A DNA stretch of 57,587 nucleotides, taken from assembly GCA_004524565.1 (NCBI GenBank), contig SDNZ01000004.1:1-57587 (forward strand). The letters are read 5' to 3'. Below are positions 24,639-32,973 of the stretch, piece after piece. The notes beneath the pieces are model-generated. The model made no database searches, was not told where the DNA came from, and saw only the letters and a program-made list of their open reading frames with translations. The position numbers and the translations under genes are program-made. This DNA comes from Candidatus Thorarchaeota archaeon (GTDB taxonomy: Archaea; Asgardarchaeota; Thorarchaeia; Thorarchaeales; Thorarchaeaceae). Every line of letters starts with the position of its first letter. Position 1 is the stretch's first letter.

Positions 24639-25453
24639 TAGTCAGTACCTCCGTAGATTTTCTTCAACATTGGCTCAAGGTTGGGATTATGGGCTCCGAA
24701 GATTCTGAATCGTTCTCGAACTTGGTCCTTCGAGATTCCTTTATTCTTGAAAGTCATAGCCAATGAATCAAACCAAGCAGTATCGTGTGGTACTGGTCCT
24801 CTACACCCGATACATGGTACATTGAATGTAATGCATCGAGCTTTGCAGCCAGCTGTTGTAACAGGGCCAAGGCATGGTTCACCACGTTCTATCAAAATAC
24901 ATGGATTCCCAGCAAGTCGACATTCCGAACAAACTGGATAGTCTTTGGGCTCTGGAAATGTTCCGAAGAGAAAGGCGGAGATGAAGTACATTATCTCATC
25001 TTCTTCGGGAGGACAACCGGGAAGATAGTAATCTACCTCCACATGTTTTGAGATGGGAGTGGCCTGAAGACCTTTCATCCCAATCTTCCCTGTACCATAT
25101 ACCTTAGCATGGAGCTCTTCGTGAGTCATCTCACCTTCAGCCCAGCTCTGGACACCACCATTAACGGAGCAAGCACCAAGAGCAACAAGAATCCGTGAGT
25201 GTTTCCGAATCTCATAGAGTTCCTCCAGATCCTTCTCTGTAGAAACTGAACCTTCGACAAACGCAACATCGACATCTGCAGGATGTTTGCTGGCACTGGA
25301 TAGCATGTAGAAACTTTCAAAGCTTACAGCATTTGCAATCTCCATAATTTTCTGCACTGTTGCAAGTTTGAGTTGACAACCATAACAGGAAGTCAGAGCA
25401 TAGACCCCAACTCGCGGTTGGCATTCTCCATCGCAGCCATCTATTATTGCCAT
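24638..25453 (-). CDS. hydD: Group 3b [NiFe] hydrogenase small subunit (HydD)
   Basis: Electron-transfer subunit that pairs with HydA. The proximal [4Fe-4S] cluster cysteines are at ALTSCYGCQ near 20, GACSVNGG near 94 and LPGCPP near 144; further Cys groups (CSECRLAGNPC, GPCL-like, CKARC, CIGCRGP, residues about 170-215) bind more clusters. The 271-residue length is normal. It overlaps hydA by one base and follows hydG by a one-base gap. Electrons pass from the nickel site through these clusters to the flavin of HydG. Confidence 0.95.
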   Translation of the reverse strand: MAIIDGCDGECQPRVGVYALTSCYGCQLKLATVQKIMEIANAVSFESFYMLSSASKHPADVDVAFVEGSVSTEKDLEELYEIRKHSRILVALGACSVNGGVQSWAEGEMTHEELHAKVYGTGKIGMKGLQATPISKHVEVDYYLPGCPPEEDEIMYFISAFLFGTFPEPKDYPVCSECRLAGNPCILIERGEPCLGPVTTAGCKARCITFNVPCIGCRGPVPHDTAWFDSLAMTFKNKGISKDQVRERFRIFGAHNPNLEPMLKKIYGGTD

Positions 25454-25454
25454 T

Positions 25455-26330
25455 TCATATCAACCCCGGAATGCTTGTGATGGCATAATAATCGAAAACA
25501 GGACCATCCTTGCAGGCGTATTTCCAACTCGTTGCAGTGCCAATATTGCAATGACCGCATTTACCCACGCCACATTTCATTCTCCGTTCGAGAGTGACGA
25601 AGATGTATCGAGGATCATAACCTCTGGCAATGAGTTCCTCGAACATGCCCTTGTACATAGCTGGAGGACCGCACATCGCAACAGCACAGTTCTTTGGATC
25701 AACATTGACTTTCTCGAAGTGAGATGTTGCTCTACCGTGTAATCCTTTGAAATCAGGGTCACGTGTTGCAGTCTGAACAATAGAGATGTCCTCTGCAGTA
25801 GCAATATCCTTCATAGCTTCAAGTTCTCGTTTGAAGAGTAATTCGTTCCCGAATTTTGCACTGTTGATGATGGTTATGTTACCAAACAACCAGCGGTTAT
25901 CAATCGCATAGAGAAATACAGATCTCAATGGAGCCATACCAAGACCAGCAGCGACCAGTAACAAATCACGATTATAGAATTGCTCCATTGGAAAGCCATT
26001 ACCATAAGGACCACGGATTCCAACAAGTGAACCGGGTTGTAGTTTATGAATCTGAGAAGTGACGCGACCAGCATTTCGAATACACAGTTCAAAGAAACCC
26101 ATTCTTCGTGCAGAAGAACAGATTGAGATTGGAACCTCTCCTAGACCAAGTAAGGATACTTCTACAAACTGCCCAGGTTTAAATCTCCAATTCGTTGCAA
26201 TCTCTGGATCCTCAAAACGGAAGAGAAATAGTTTGTCGCTTTCTGATAGTTTGTATTTTCTCAGCAGTCGACACTTAGCAGTATCATAGATATTCTCTTT
26301 CCCTTCATCCTGTGTTTTACTCTGTGACAT
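25455..26330 (-). CDS. hydG: Hydrogenase gamma subunit, FAD/NAD(P)-binding reductase (HydG)
   Basis: Flavin and NAD(P) binding subunit of the 3b hydrogenase, of the ferredoxin-NADP reductase type. About 291 residues: FAD domain about 10-110 (KPGQFVEVSL, VPISICSS), NAD(P) domain about 115-235 (GPYGNGFPM, LLLVAAGLGMAPLRS) and a C-terminal [2Fe-2S] site (CGVGKCGHC plus a later Cys). The ATG at 26330 shares one base with the hydB stop (TAATG); the upstream continuation of the frame, to 26468, looks non-coding because it lies inside hydB and is unlike the family. Confidence 0.92.
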   Translation of the reverse strand: MSQSKTQDEGKENIYDTAKCRLLRKYKLSESDKLFLFRFEDPEIATNWRFKPGQFVEVSLLGLGEVPISICSSARRMGFFELCIRNAGRVTSQIHKLQPGSLVGIRGPYGNGFPMEQFYNRDLLLVAAGLGMAPLRSVFLYAIDNRWLFGNITIINSAKFGNELLFKRELEAMKDIATAEDISIVQTATRDPDFKGLHGRATSHFEKVNVDPKNCAVAMCGPPAMYKGMFEELIARGYDPRYIFVTLERRMKCGVGKCGHCNIGTATSWKYACKDGPVFDYYAITSIPGLI

Positions 26331-27376
26331 TATGAATACCCTCCTTTGTACCCAGCAATTTCCATGAGATTCTTCTTGAATTGAATATCCGCAGGACAAA
26401 AGTATGTACAACGTCCACAACCTACACAAAACGATGTAGTTGTGGCTGAACAATAGGAATTCTTGCACTGGTATCGGTTATGGAATCTATCTTGTTTTGT
26501 TTCTCGGAAATTGTGATCTCCTGCTACTAAGCCGTGAGAACGAAATTGACAGGAATCCCAGAATCGAATCCGCTCACCCGTTCTTCCATCAATACTTGGA
26601 ATATCCTGTACGTCATAGCATTTACATGATGGGCATGTGAGTGTGCAATTCCCGCACCCCAAGCATTTCTCACTCTCCCGTATATACATCGGGTGATTAA
26701 GACGCAATTCCATGAAATATCGCAGATTATCCCAGTTCCCCTGCGTTGTAAACATCGAGGTACGTTTCTCTTCGAATTTTGACATATTTTCAGTATCGTC
26801 AGGACATACTTCTTCGAAAAGTTCGCCCTCATAGGGATCTACAAGTTTATGCCCTACTACTGTACCAACACGAACCAGAAAGCCATCAGGAAGCTCGTGG
26901 AAAAAGAGATCAAATCCAGCATCGACAAACTCCACACGTCTAACGTTACAGAAACAATACTCATCTGGAAGACATGAAAGACCAATTACAATCCCATTCT
27001 CTCGCCGTGATTTGTAGTAAGGGTCAGGTTGGTCATCTATAAATTTTGAGTCCATTGTTCGAAGTGCAACGATATCACACGAATGGACTCCAAAGAGAAT
27101 CTGCTTCTTGTCAGAAGGAAGATTTTCGTATAGTTCAACCTTACGAGTATCAAAAGTAAATAGAACCTCTCTCTCGGGATAAAAGAACCGACGTGGTGGA
27201 CGGATAGTTCTCTGGTACTCAAACATGACATCCTTCACATCGTCAACTTCACAAAAATCAAAGAACTTCTCAGATATCTTATGAGGAGCATAGAGAGTTC
27301 CAATCTTCTTTAATCTCTCAAGAAACTCGTAGGTGTTTTGCTTGGATATCTTTACATACCTCAAGAGTGGGGACAC
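26330..27376 (-). CDS. hydB: Hydrogenase beta subunit, 4Fe-4S protein (HydB)
   Basis: Iron-sulfur subunit that links HydD to HydG. The 348 residues begin with a long alpha/beta domain (CxxD motif GVHSCDIVALRT near 97, SCLPDEYCFC near 134) and end with two ferredoxin-like motifs, CLGCGNCTLTCPSCKC near 235 and CVGCGRCTYFCP near 320. This fits the Pyrococcus hydB protein. The start is uncertain: GTG at 27376, or a TTG at 27364 that lies 9 nt after GAGGTG. It is first in the operon and divergent from the HdrA gene. Confidence 0.92.
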   Translation of the reverse strand: MSPLLRYVKISKQNTYEFLERLKKIGTLYAPHKISEKFFDFCEVDDVKDVMFEYQRTIRPPRRFFYPEREVLFTFDTRKVELYENLPSDKKQILFGVHSCDIVALRTMDSKFIDDQPDPYYKSRRENGIVIGLSCLPDEYCFCNVRRVEFVDAGFDLFFHELPDGFLVRVGTVVGHKLVDPYEGELFEEVCPDDTENMSKFEEKRTSMFTTQGNWDNLRYFMELRLNHPMYIRESEKCLGCGNCTLTCPSCKCYDVQDIPSIDGRTGERIRFWDSCQFRSHGLVAGDHNFRETKQDRFHNRYQCKNSYCSATTTSFCVGCGRCTYFCPADIQFKKNLMEIAGYKGGYS

Positions 27377-27557
27377 CTCATTATTACACGTGAAACAATT
27401 CGTTAGTAGAATAGATTGCTAATAAAATGGTAGATGTGGACGTGGCATTTTCGTTAGAATTGATATAGAACTTAACACGCTTAAGGTCAAGACAGAAAGA
27501 TTATATCGGCCCCGCGATTGAAGCCGCCGTTACAACCTGACACTGGAGTCAATTCCT
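27377..27557. promoter_or_regulatory. Divergent promoter region, hydrogenase and double HdrA
   Basis: The 181 bases between hydB and the HdrA gene must hold both promoters. On the plus strand AGATTATATCGG around 27499-27510 resembles a TATA element, about 50 nt before the HdrA start. The part after it is G+C-rich (CGGCCCCGCGATTGAAGCCGCCG, positions 27509-27531), unlike the rest of the gap. No clear operator is visible. Confidence 0.35.
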
Positions 27558-30500
27558 ATGGCCAGCAAGGCAGCCAAAAAAACGGACACAAACCCCAAAC
27601 CTACTGATGTACTAGTGATCGGCGGTGGAATGGCTGGTATCAGTGCCTCACTTGGGCTTGGAGATGGTGGACATCACGCTCATATCGTTGAGAAGACAGT
27701 AAATATTGGTGGCAATTATGTTGCCATCTACAAAATATTCCCAGCCCTTGAATGTTCTGCGTGTGTTATGACCCCATTAACCTCCTTCGTGGGCAAACAT
27801 CAGAATATTACAATTCATGCATTGTCTACAATTGAGAAAGTAGAAGGAGAGGAAGGGGACTTCACTGTCACTATCCGACAAAAGGCAAGGTATGTGGATC
27901 CAAACAAGTGCACAGGTTGTGGGCTTTGCGTAGCGGCTTGTCCAGTCGAGGTTCCAAATGAGTATGACTTCGGTCTCTCACTTCGAAAGGCGATTTACTT
28001 TAATTTCGCACAACAAATACCACTAGTATCGACGATTGACCGAGATTCCTGTATTGGCTGTGGAACCTGTGCAGCAATATGTCCACAAGGTTGTATAGAT
28101 TATTCAGATAAGGACAAGGTATTCAAACTGAATGTTGGATCGATTATTGTTGCTACAGGATTTGAAGAGTACAAGCCTATAGACTACGGTGAATATGGTT
28201 ATGGAGTATTTCCCAATGTACTCACTTCTCTTGAGTATGACAGACAAACTCATCCAACTGGACCAACCGATTCACACATGGTACGACCATCGGATGGTCG
28301 AGAACCTGATAAAGTACTCTTTGTTAATTGCGTAGGAAGTAGGGATGTCAGAGAGAATATCACAGGATACAGCAATCACTGCAATAGGGTGTGTTGTTCC
28401 TTTGGTGTAAAACTAGCACAGGTCACCAGAATGCATTACCACGAGTGTGAGATAATCTATACATACATGGATATGCGTACTGCAGGAAAAGCCTTAGAAG
28501 AATTCCTTTGGGATACTGAGAAGAACAAAGGAGTCAATTTTATTCGAGGTAGAGTATCTGAGATTCAGGAAGACCCGGATACACATGACCTGTTTGTAAA
28601 AATGGAAGATACTGTTACCGGAGAGATAATTGAAATCGATAAGGTCTCCATGGTTGTGCTCAATTCAAGTTTCAGACCAAGTAAGGACTTCGAAGAACTT
28701 GCCAAGATACTAGAGATAGATATTGATGAAACTGGATGGGTGAAAGAGAAACATTCCAATGCAGGAGCACTTGAAACCAACAGACCGGGTATCTTTGTTG
28801 CAGGTTGTGCGCATGGTCCAAAAGATGGAACAGATACTGTTAATGAAGGCAAAGGGGCGGCAATGGCTGCACACTCAATACTTCCAATTCCAACACCTGA
28901 AGCGCTTCCTGAAATCCCGCCTGCAGAGATGGGAGATGAGCCAAGAGTTGGAGTCTTTATCTGTCATTGTGGAGGTATCATCTCAAACGAGATAGACACA
29001 GCAGCTCTTGCAGAGTGGGCAAAGGATATTCCCAATGTAGCGTTTTCAACAGATTACATTTTCATGTGTTCGGACCCAGGACAAGAATTTGTCACAAATG
29101 CAATCAAAGAACATAAACTGAATCGTGTTGTCGTTGGATCGTGTTCCCCTCTTCAACATGAGGAAACATTTCGAAGTGCCATGGAAGCTGCAGGTCTGTC
29201 AGGGTACTATCTTGTTGGACCTGTTGGATTGAGAGAACACCTAGCACTGGTTCATACACAAGCACCACCAGAGGTTAGACAGGAAAAGGCACAAGATATG
29301 ATTCGAAGTGGTGTAGCAAAAGCACTGCGAAATGAAGTGGTTCCCAGAAAGAAAGTAGAGGTTACAAGAACCTCAATGGTTGTTGGGGGCGGAGTATCAG
29401 GAATGACTGCAGCATTAGATATCGCTAGGAAAGGTTTCAATGTCATTCTTGTTGAGAAACAGGACAAGCTTGGAGGAAGATTGAATGAACTCCATAACAT
29501 CTTTCCCAAGATGAACTCTGCTCAAGAGATTGTTGATGATCTTATAGCTCGTGTGCGAAAAGAGAAACTAATCGAAGTCATTCTAAATAATAAAGTTGTA
29601 GCTCGAAGTGGGTCATACGGTAACTATGACATTACAATAGAAGATGTAAATACGGGAACTCAGACAGTCCATCGAATTGGAACGATGGTACTCACTGTAG
29701 GGATGGACACCTATGATCCGAAAGAGGGAGAATATGGATGGGGTACCGTTCCTCAAGTGATTTCATCTTTGGAATTGGAGAAGAAGCTTCGTAATGGAGA
29801 ATTGAAGAAAGCACCGAAGAATCCAGTCTTCATTCATTGTGTTGGCTCCAGACAAAATCCAGGTGAAGGAAATAGATACTGCTCCCGAGTCTGTTGCTCT
29901 GCGGTCATCTCTATGCAGCATGAACTCAAAGAGATGTTCCCAGATGTCAAGATATTCTCAGCGTATAAGGAGCATATCCGCCCCTTCGCAAATGGAATGG
30001 AAGAAATGTGGCGTGAGAATAGGCAGAAGGGAGTTGCATACCTTCGCTGGGAACGAGAAAGACCAGTGACTATAGAGCAATCAATAGATGGAAAGGAAGC
30101 AATCGTGACCATCTATGATACCCTATCACAAGAAACCTTCAATATTCACTCGGATATGATAATTCTTGCACTTGGTCTTGAAGCTCCACATGATGTAGAT
30201 GAACTTGCGAAGGCCTTGGGAATTAACAGAGGGCAAGATGGATTCTTATCAGAGATGCATATGAAATTCCGACCAGTCGAGACCACAGTACCTGGTGTAT
30301 TTGTTGGATGTACCTACGCAAAGAACGTCGCTGATTCTGTTAATCAAGCCAGAGGAGCTGCAAGTGAAGCTTGTAACCCACTTAATCTTGGAACTGTAGA
30401 GATAGAGCTTCTTACTGCAGAAGTCGATCAAGAGCTCTGCGTTGGATGTGATCTCTGTCATTATTCAGAGATATGTCCCTATGATGCGATTTCAATGATC

Positions 30501-30656
30501 GAAGTGGAACCAGGAGTAAAGAAGAGTGTCACCGATGAGTTACGATGCGAAGGATGTGGTGCGTGTACAGCAATCTGTCCCACTGGTGCAAGAGATATGA
30601 GATGGTGGCGTGAGGAGAGCTTCCTCGATGAAGTCGAAGAAATGCTCAGGGAGTGA
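27558..30656 (+). CDS. Heterodisulfide-reductase-type HdrA, double-module flavoprotein
   Basis: A 1032-residue flavin/iron-sulfur protein made of two HdrA-like modules in one chain. First module: FAD motif VLVIGGGMAGISA near 20, the cluster segment ALECSACVMTP near 70, two [4Fe-4S] motifs (CTGCGLCVAACP near 119; CIGCGTCAAICP near 158) and CVGSR...CNRVCCSFG. Second module: ICHCGG near 471, a second FAD motif VVGGGVSGMTAALDIA near 610, a Cys-free stretch where the first has ECSAC, CVGSR...CSRVCCSAV, then two C-terminal clusters (CVGCDLCHYSEICP; CEGCGACTAICP). HdrA proteins can bifurcate electrons at a flavin between ferredoxin, disulfide and hydrogenase. The start is an ATG preceded by GGAGT. 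Confidence 0.93.
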   Translation: MASKAAKKTDTNPKPTDVLVIGGGMAGISASLGLGDGGHHAHIVEKTVNIGGNYVAIYKIFPALECSACVMTPLTSFVGKHQNITIHALSTIEKVEGEEGDFTVTIRQKARYVDPNKCTGCGLCVAACPVEVPNEYDFGLSLRKAIYFNFAQQIPLVSTIDRDSCIGCGTCAAICPQGCIDYSDKDKVFKLNVGSIIVATGFEEYKPIDYGEYGYGVFPNVLTSLEYDRQTHPTGPTDSHMVRPSDGREPDKVLFVNCVGSRDVRENITGYSNHCNRVCCSFGVKLAQVTRMHYHECEIIYTYMDMRTAGKALEEFLWDTEKNKGVNFIRGRVSEIQEDPDTHDLFVKMEDTVTGEIIEIDKVSMVVLNSSFRPSKDFEELAKILEIDIDETGWVKEKHSNAGALETNRPGIFVAGCAHGPKDGTDTVNEGKGAAMAAHSILPIPTPEALPEIPPAEMGDEPRVGVFICHCGGIISNEIDTAALAEWAKDIPNVAFSTDYIFMCSDPGQEFVTNAIKEHKLNRVVVGSCSPLQHEETFRSAMEAAGLSGYYLVGPVGLREHLALVHTQAPPEVRQEKAQDMIRSGVAKALRNEVVPRKKVEVTRTSMVVGGGVSGMTAALDIARKGFNVILVEKQDKLGGRLNELHNIFPKMNSAQEIVDDLIARVRKEKLIEVILNNKVVARSGSYGNYDITIEDVNTGTQTVHRIGTMVLTVGMDTYDPKEGEYGWGTVPQVISSLELEKKLRNGELKKAPKNPVFIHCVGSRQNPGEGNRYCSRVCCSAVISMQHELKEMFPDVKIFSAYKEHIRPFANGMEEMWRENRQKGVAYLRWERERPVTIEQSIDGKEAIVTIYDTLSQETFNIHSDMIILALGLEAPHDVDELAKALGINRGQDGFLSEMHMKFRPVETTVPGVFVGCTYAKNVADSVNQARGAASEACNPLNLGTVEIELLTAEVDQELCVGCDLCHYSEICPYDAISMIEVEPGVKKSVTDELRCEGCGACTAICPTGARDMRWWREESFLDEVEEMLRE

Positions 30657-30661
30657 GTCGA

Positions 30662-31228
30662 TTGACCTCTCTATCTAGCCTTCGAGCGGTATGGATGGTT
30701 CTCAATGATCTCATGGGAGACCTAGAGAAGAATGGTGTTCTACTCTCAGATCTCGCCTATGCAGATCTTCGTAACTCTAAGATGGTAATAGAATATCTAA
30801 ATTCCTTTGAAGATGAGATACGAGCAAGTGAGGGTGGAGATACCACACTCAAACTGGAGATAGAACAGAAGGTCCTTGTTCTGAAAGATTCACTCCTCAT
30901 CCGAGCAGGGGACAAAGTTGGAGATGAATATCGCAAAGAATGGGAATCCAAGTTCGAGCAAGCCTTGGAAGGAAAACTAGACAAGGTAGCAGAAGAAACA
31001 AGGACACCCATCTCAGATATTCCGCGGGATAAGGATACAGCATTTTTCAGAATAAAGTTGCCCGATGAAATTCCAGTAGAGATTGTCTCAGAACTTGCGG
31101 AAGACTGCCAAGTCAATGTATCACTAGACGGTGAAAGGCACCTCCAAGTAAGTGGAAAGAAGGAGTGCGTTCGTGATGCCATGAAAAGGCTTGGTGAATT
31201 ATTCTATGGCGAGAGTAAGTTAAAGTGA
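30662..31228 (+). CDS. DUF2096-like conserved archaeal protein
   Basis: A soluble 188-residue helical protein that resembles the DUF2096-type archaeal proteins. I am moderately sure of the family name. The layout is an N-terminal helical part (about 1-120, LRAVWMVLNDLMGDLEKNG, DLRNSKMVIEYLNSF) and a C-terminal alpha/beta part (about 125-185, FFRIKLPDEIPVEIVSELAEDCQVNV). I place the start at TTG 30662, 8 nt after AGGGAG, rather than at a GTG at 30653 that overlaps the HdrA stop and lies inside that ribosome site. It is coupled to the double HdrA gene and may assist it. Confidence 0.65.
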   Translation: MTSLSSLRAVWMVLNDLMGDLEKNGVLLSDLAYADLRNSKMVIEYLNSFEDEIRASEGGDTTLKLEIEQKVLVLKDSLLIRAGDKVGDEYRKEWESKFEQALEGKLDKVAEETRTPISDIPRDKDTAFFRIKLPDEIPVEIVSELAEDCQVNVSLDGERHLQVSGKKECVRDAMKRLGELFYGESKLK

Positions 31229-31301
31229 TTGGCGCCATTGTTTGGAAATTAACAATTTTTAATGCATGGACTTAATATTACAGGGGTAACGTCCTACAAT
31301 T

Positions 31302-31427
31302 ATGAAAGCCACTAGGCTCTACACTCGAGTCTATCTGGCGCGATCAAAAGACCGCCGGGAGATGGATGCAGTCGAAGATTTGAGTAAGATTAAGATCGAT
31401 CATTTCAGCATTTATAAGCCAAACTAG
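31302..31427 (+). CDS. Small basic protein, hypothetical
   Basis: A 41-codon ORF (MKATRLYTRVYLARSKDRRE at the start) that begins at an ATG after a weak GGGG ribosome site and is followed, about 30 nt later, by a strong hairpin with a T-run. An AT-rich stretch (TTAACAATTTTTAATG, from about 31248) upstream could hold a promoter. The Arg/Lys-rich first half and the acidic second half (MDAVEDLSKIKID) look protein-like. It fills part of a 396-base region with no larger gene. It could equally be a chance ORF in a small RNA. Confidence 0.35.
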   Translation: MKATRLYTRVYLARSKDRREMDAVEDLSKIKIDHFSIYKPN

Positions 31428-31459
31428 AATAGACCTTTGCACCAGATCTTAGTATTATT

Positions 31460-31500
31460 AGCCCTATGAGAATAAGCTCTATGAGGGCTGTTTTTGTTTT
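31460..31500 (+). terminator. Hairpin and long T-run in the gap after the HdrA operon
   Basis: AGCCCT (31460-31465) pairs with AGGGCT (31484-31489), with GAG/CTC inside, followed by GTTTTTGTTTTTTT. It ends transcription from the HdrA-DUF2096 operon, the small ORF, or both. Confidence 0.75.
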
Positions 31501-31586
31501 TTTGAAGTATTCTGAAGGTTATCCATAGTATACTAAACTAAAGAATGCCTATTCAAGCTCATTCTTTTTGGGGTCCAAAATTGTCA

Positions 31587-31595
31587 TTATAAATA
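31587..31595 (+). promoter_or_regulatory. TATA box before the acidic surface protein gene
   Basis: TTATAAATA lies about 30 nt before the ATG at 31625. With the usual archaeal spacing to the start of transcription this predicts a very short or absent leader, and supports 31625 over an upstream TTG at 31568, which would lie before this box. Confidence 0.55.
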
Positions 31596-31624
31596 GAAGA
31601 AACAACGAACTATTTGTGAAAATT

Positions 31625-32902
31625 ATGAAGAGACTGCACGTTTCAAAAGTACTTCTTTTTGCGCTGATGTTTCTATTAGTAGCATCACTCTCACCTGCCA
31701 CTGCTTTTACAATAAGTGGGGATGATACTACTACAGAAACTGAAGACAAAACGGAAGAAACTCATACTGATGATGATAAACACGATCTGGATGAATATCG
31801 TGATACAAATGGAACAGTCTGGATAGAAACTGATGTTATGACAGTTACTTTGGACCCCAAACTGCCAATCTATCAATATTGGTATACTGGAGATGAGAAT
31901 GGTAGTCTAGCACGGTTCATGATCAGTTACAAAATGATTGTTGAATTCGAAGATTCCAATGGGGATGGTATCTATCAACCTAATGAAACCCTAGCTTTTG
32001 TACCCCTCGATGCATTCGAATGGAGTCTACAGACTGGTGAAATTACAAATGATCTAAATGAAGTTACAGAAGTATATGCATCATACACGAAAGGCGGACT
32101 AAGCTACAAGTTTGAGGATGATTGGTACGAAGAATGGATGCCTGAGATAGAAGAGGAGGAAGAAGAACCCGTAATACTTGCTAGTGAAGATCCAGAAGAC
32201 CATGCTTTCGCAGATTTCGCTGGAATGACCCTTCGTTTCTATGGTCATGTATATACAACGGACTATTTTGGAAACGTTAGTGATGACTTTGGGGTAGAAA
32301 GTAATTATACAGTTGCTGGCGGAATGGAACTCAAAGTAGACATTGAAATTGGTAATTTCCCATTCATATCAGAAACATCAAAGGTTGCTGTTCTAAATTA
32401 TCTTATTGAGGATGTTGCATCTAGTGGTGAATATGAACACAGTTACGAACTTCACGAAAAGGATGGAGATAATGAAGTTGACTCAGAAGATGTTTCTGAT
32501 ATCTATGGAATAGGGTTTGAAGATCGCGATGAAAATCACGATGGACAGGATGATGATATCCAACAAATCTCCGTCGTTGATGGAACCAATAACCTGACAA
32601 GAGGTCTATATTCCTGGCTTGATAAAGCGATAATCACAGACCTGAATGGAACTGAAACAGCTGTTGATGTAGATACATCATACTGGACCGATGGTGAGGG
32701 TCTCTTGCTATTCTTTGCATATCCCAACTTCGATGGAGGATCGCTACTTCATGATCCAGCATTAAGACTGCTTGATACTGGATCACCCATAATTCAACCA
32801 ACAGGAATTTTGAATCTGCCAATGGAAACTATTACCTTGATTGGTGTCGCTTCTGCAGTAGTTATAGTTGCAATTGCAGGTTTTGCCATTAAGCGTCGAT
32901 AG
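31625..32902 (+). CDS. Acidic surface protein with C-terminal membrane anchor, unknown function
   Basis: Not recognised. About 425 residues: a signal peptide (about 3-28, RLHVSKVLLFALMFLLVASLS), a long Asp/Glu/Thr-rich extracellular part with many N-x-S/T sites and two likely metal-binding acidic stretches (DSNGDGIYQPNE near 115; EDRDENHDGQDDD near 300), and a C-terminal helix (about 400-420) followed by KRR. This is a typical layout of a membrane-anchored archaeal exoprotein. The DxNxDG-type loops suggest calcium binding. It is followed by a terminator, so it forms a single-gene unit. Confidence 0.7.
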   Translation: MKRLHVSKVLLFALMFLLVASLSPATAFTISGDDTTTETEDKTEETHTDDDKHDLDEYRDTNGTVWIETDVMTVTLDPKLPIYQYWYTGDENGSLARFMISYKMIVEFEDSNGDGIYQPNETLAFVPLDAFEWSLQTGEITNDLNEVTEVYASYTKGGLSYKFEDDWYEEWMPEIEEEEEEPVILASEDPEDHAFADFAGMTLRFYGHVYTTDYFGNVSDDFGVESNYTVAGGMELKVDIEIGNFPFISETSKVAVLNYLIEDVASSGEYEHSYELHEKDGDNEVDSEDVSDIYGIGFEDRDENHDGQDDDIQQISVVDGTNNLTRGLYSWLDKAIITDLNGTETAVDVDTSYWTDGEGLLLFFAYPNFDGGSLLHDPALRLLDTGSPIIQPTGILNLPMETITLIGVASAVVIVAIAGFAIKRR

Positions 32903-32905
32903 AAA

Positions 32906-32930
32906 GAGGAAGCTCGCTTCCTCCCTTTTT
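32906..32930 (+). terminator. Hairpin and T-run after the acidic surface protein
   Basis: GAGGAAG and CTTCCTC form a 7 bp stem around CTCG, followed by CCTTTTTTA. Confidence 0.75.
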
Positions 32931-32973
32931 TATCAAAACAGATGAATTATTAGCAATAGAAGGAAACTACGAG

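Noticed and set aside
25455-26468. Longer hydG frame with 46 more residues
   Set aside because: The added part lies inside hydB and is unlike the FAD reductase family. The TAATG overlap start is far better.
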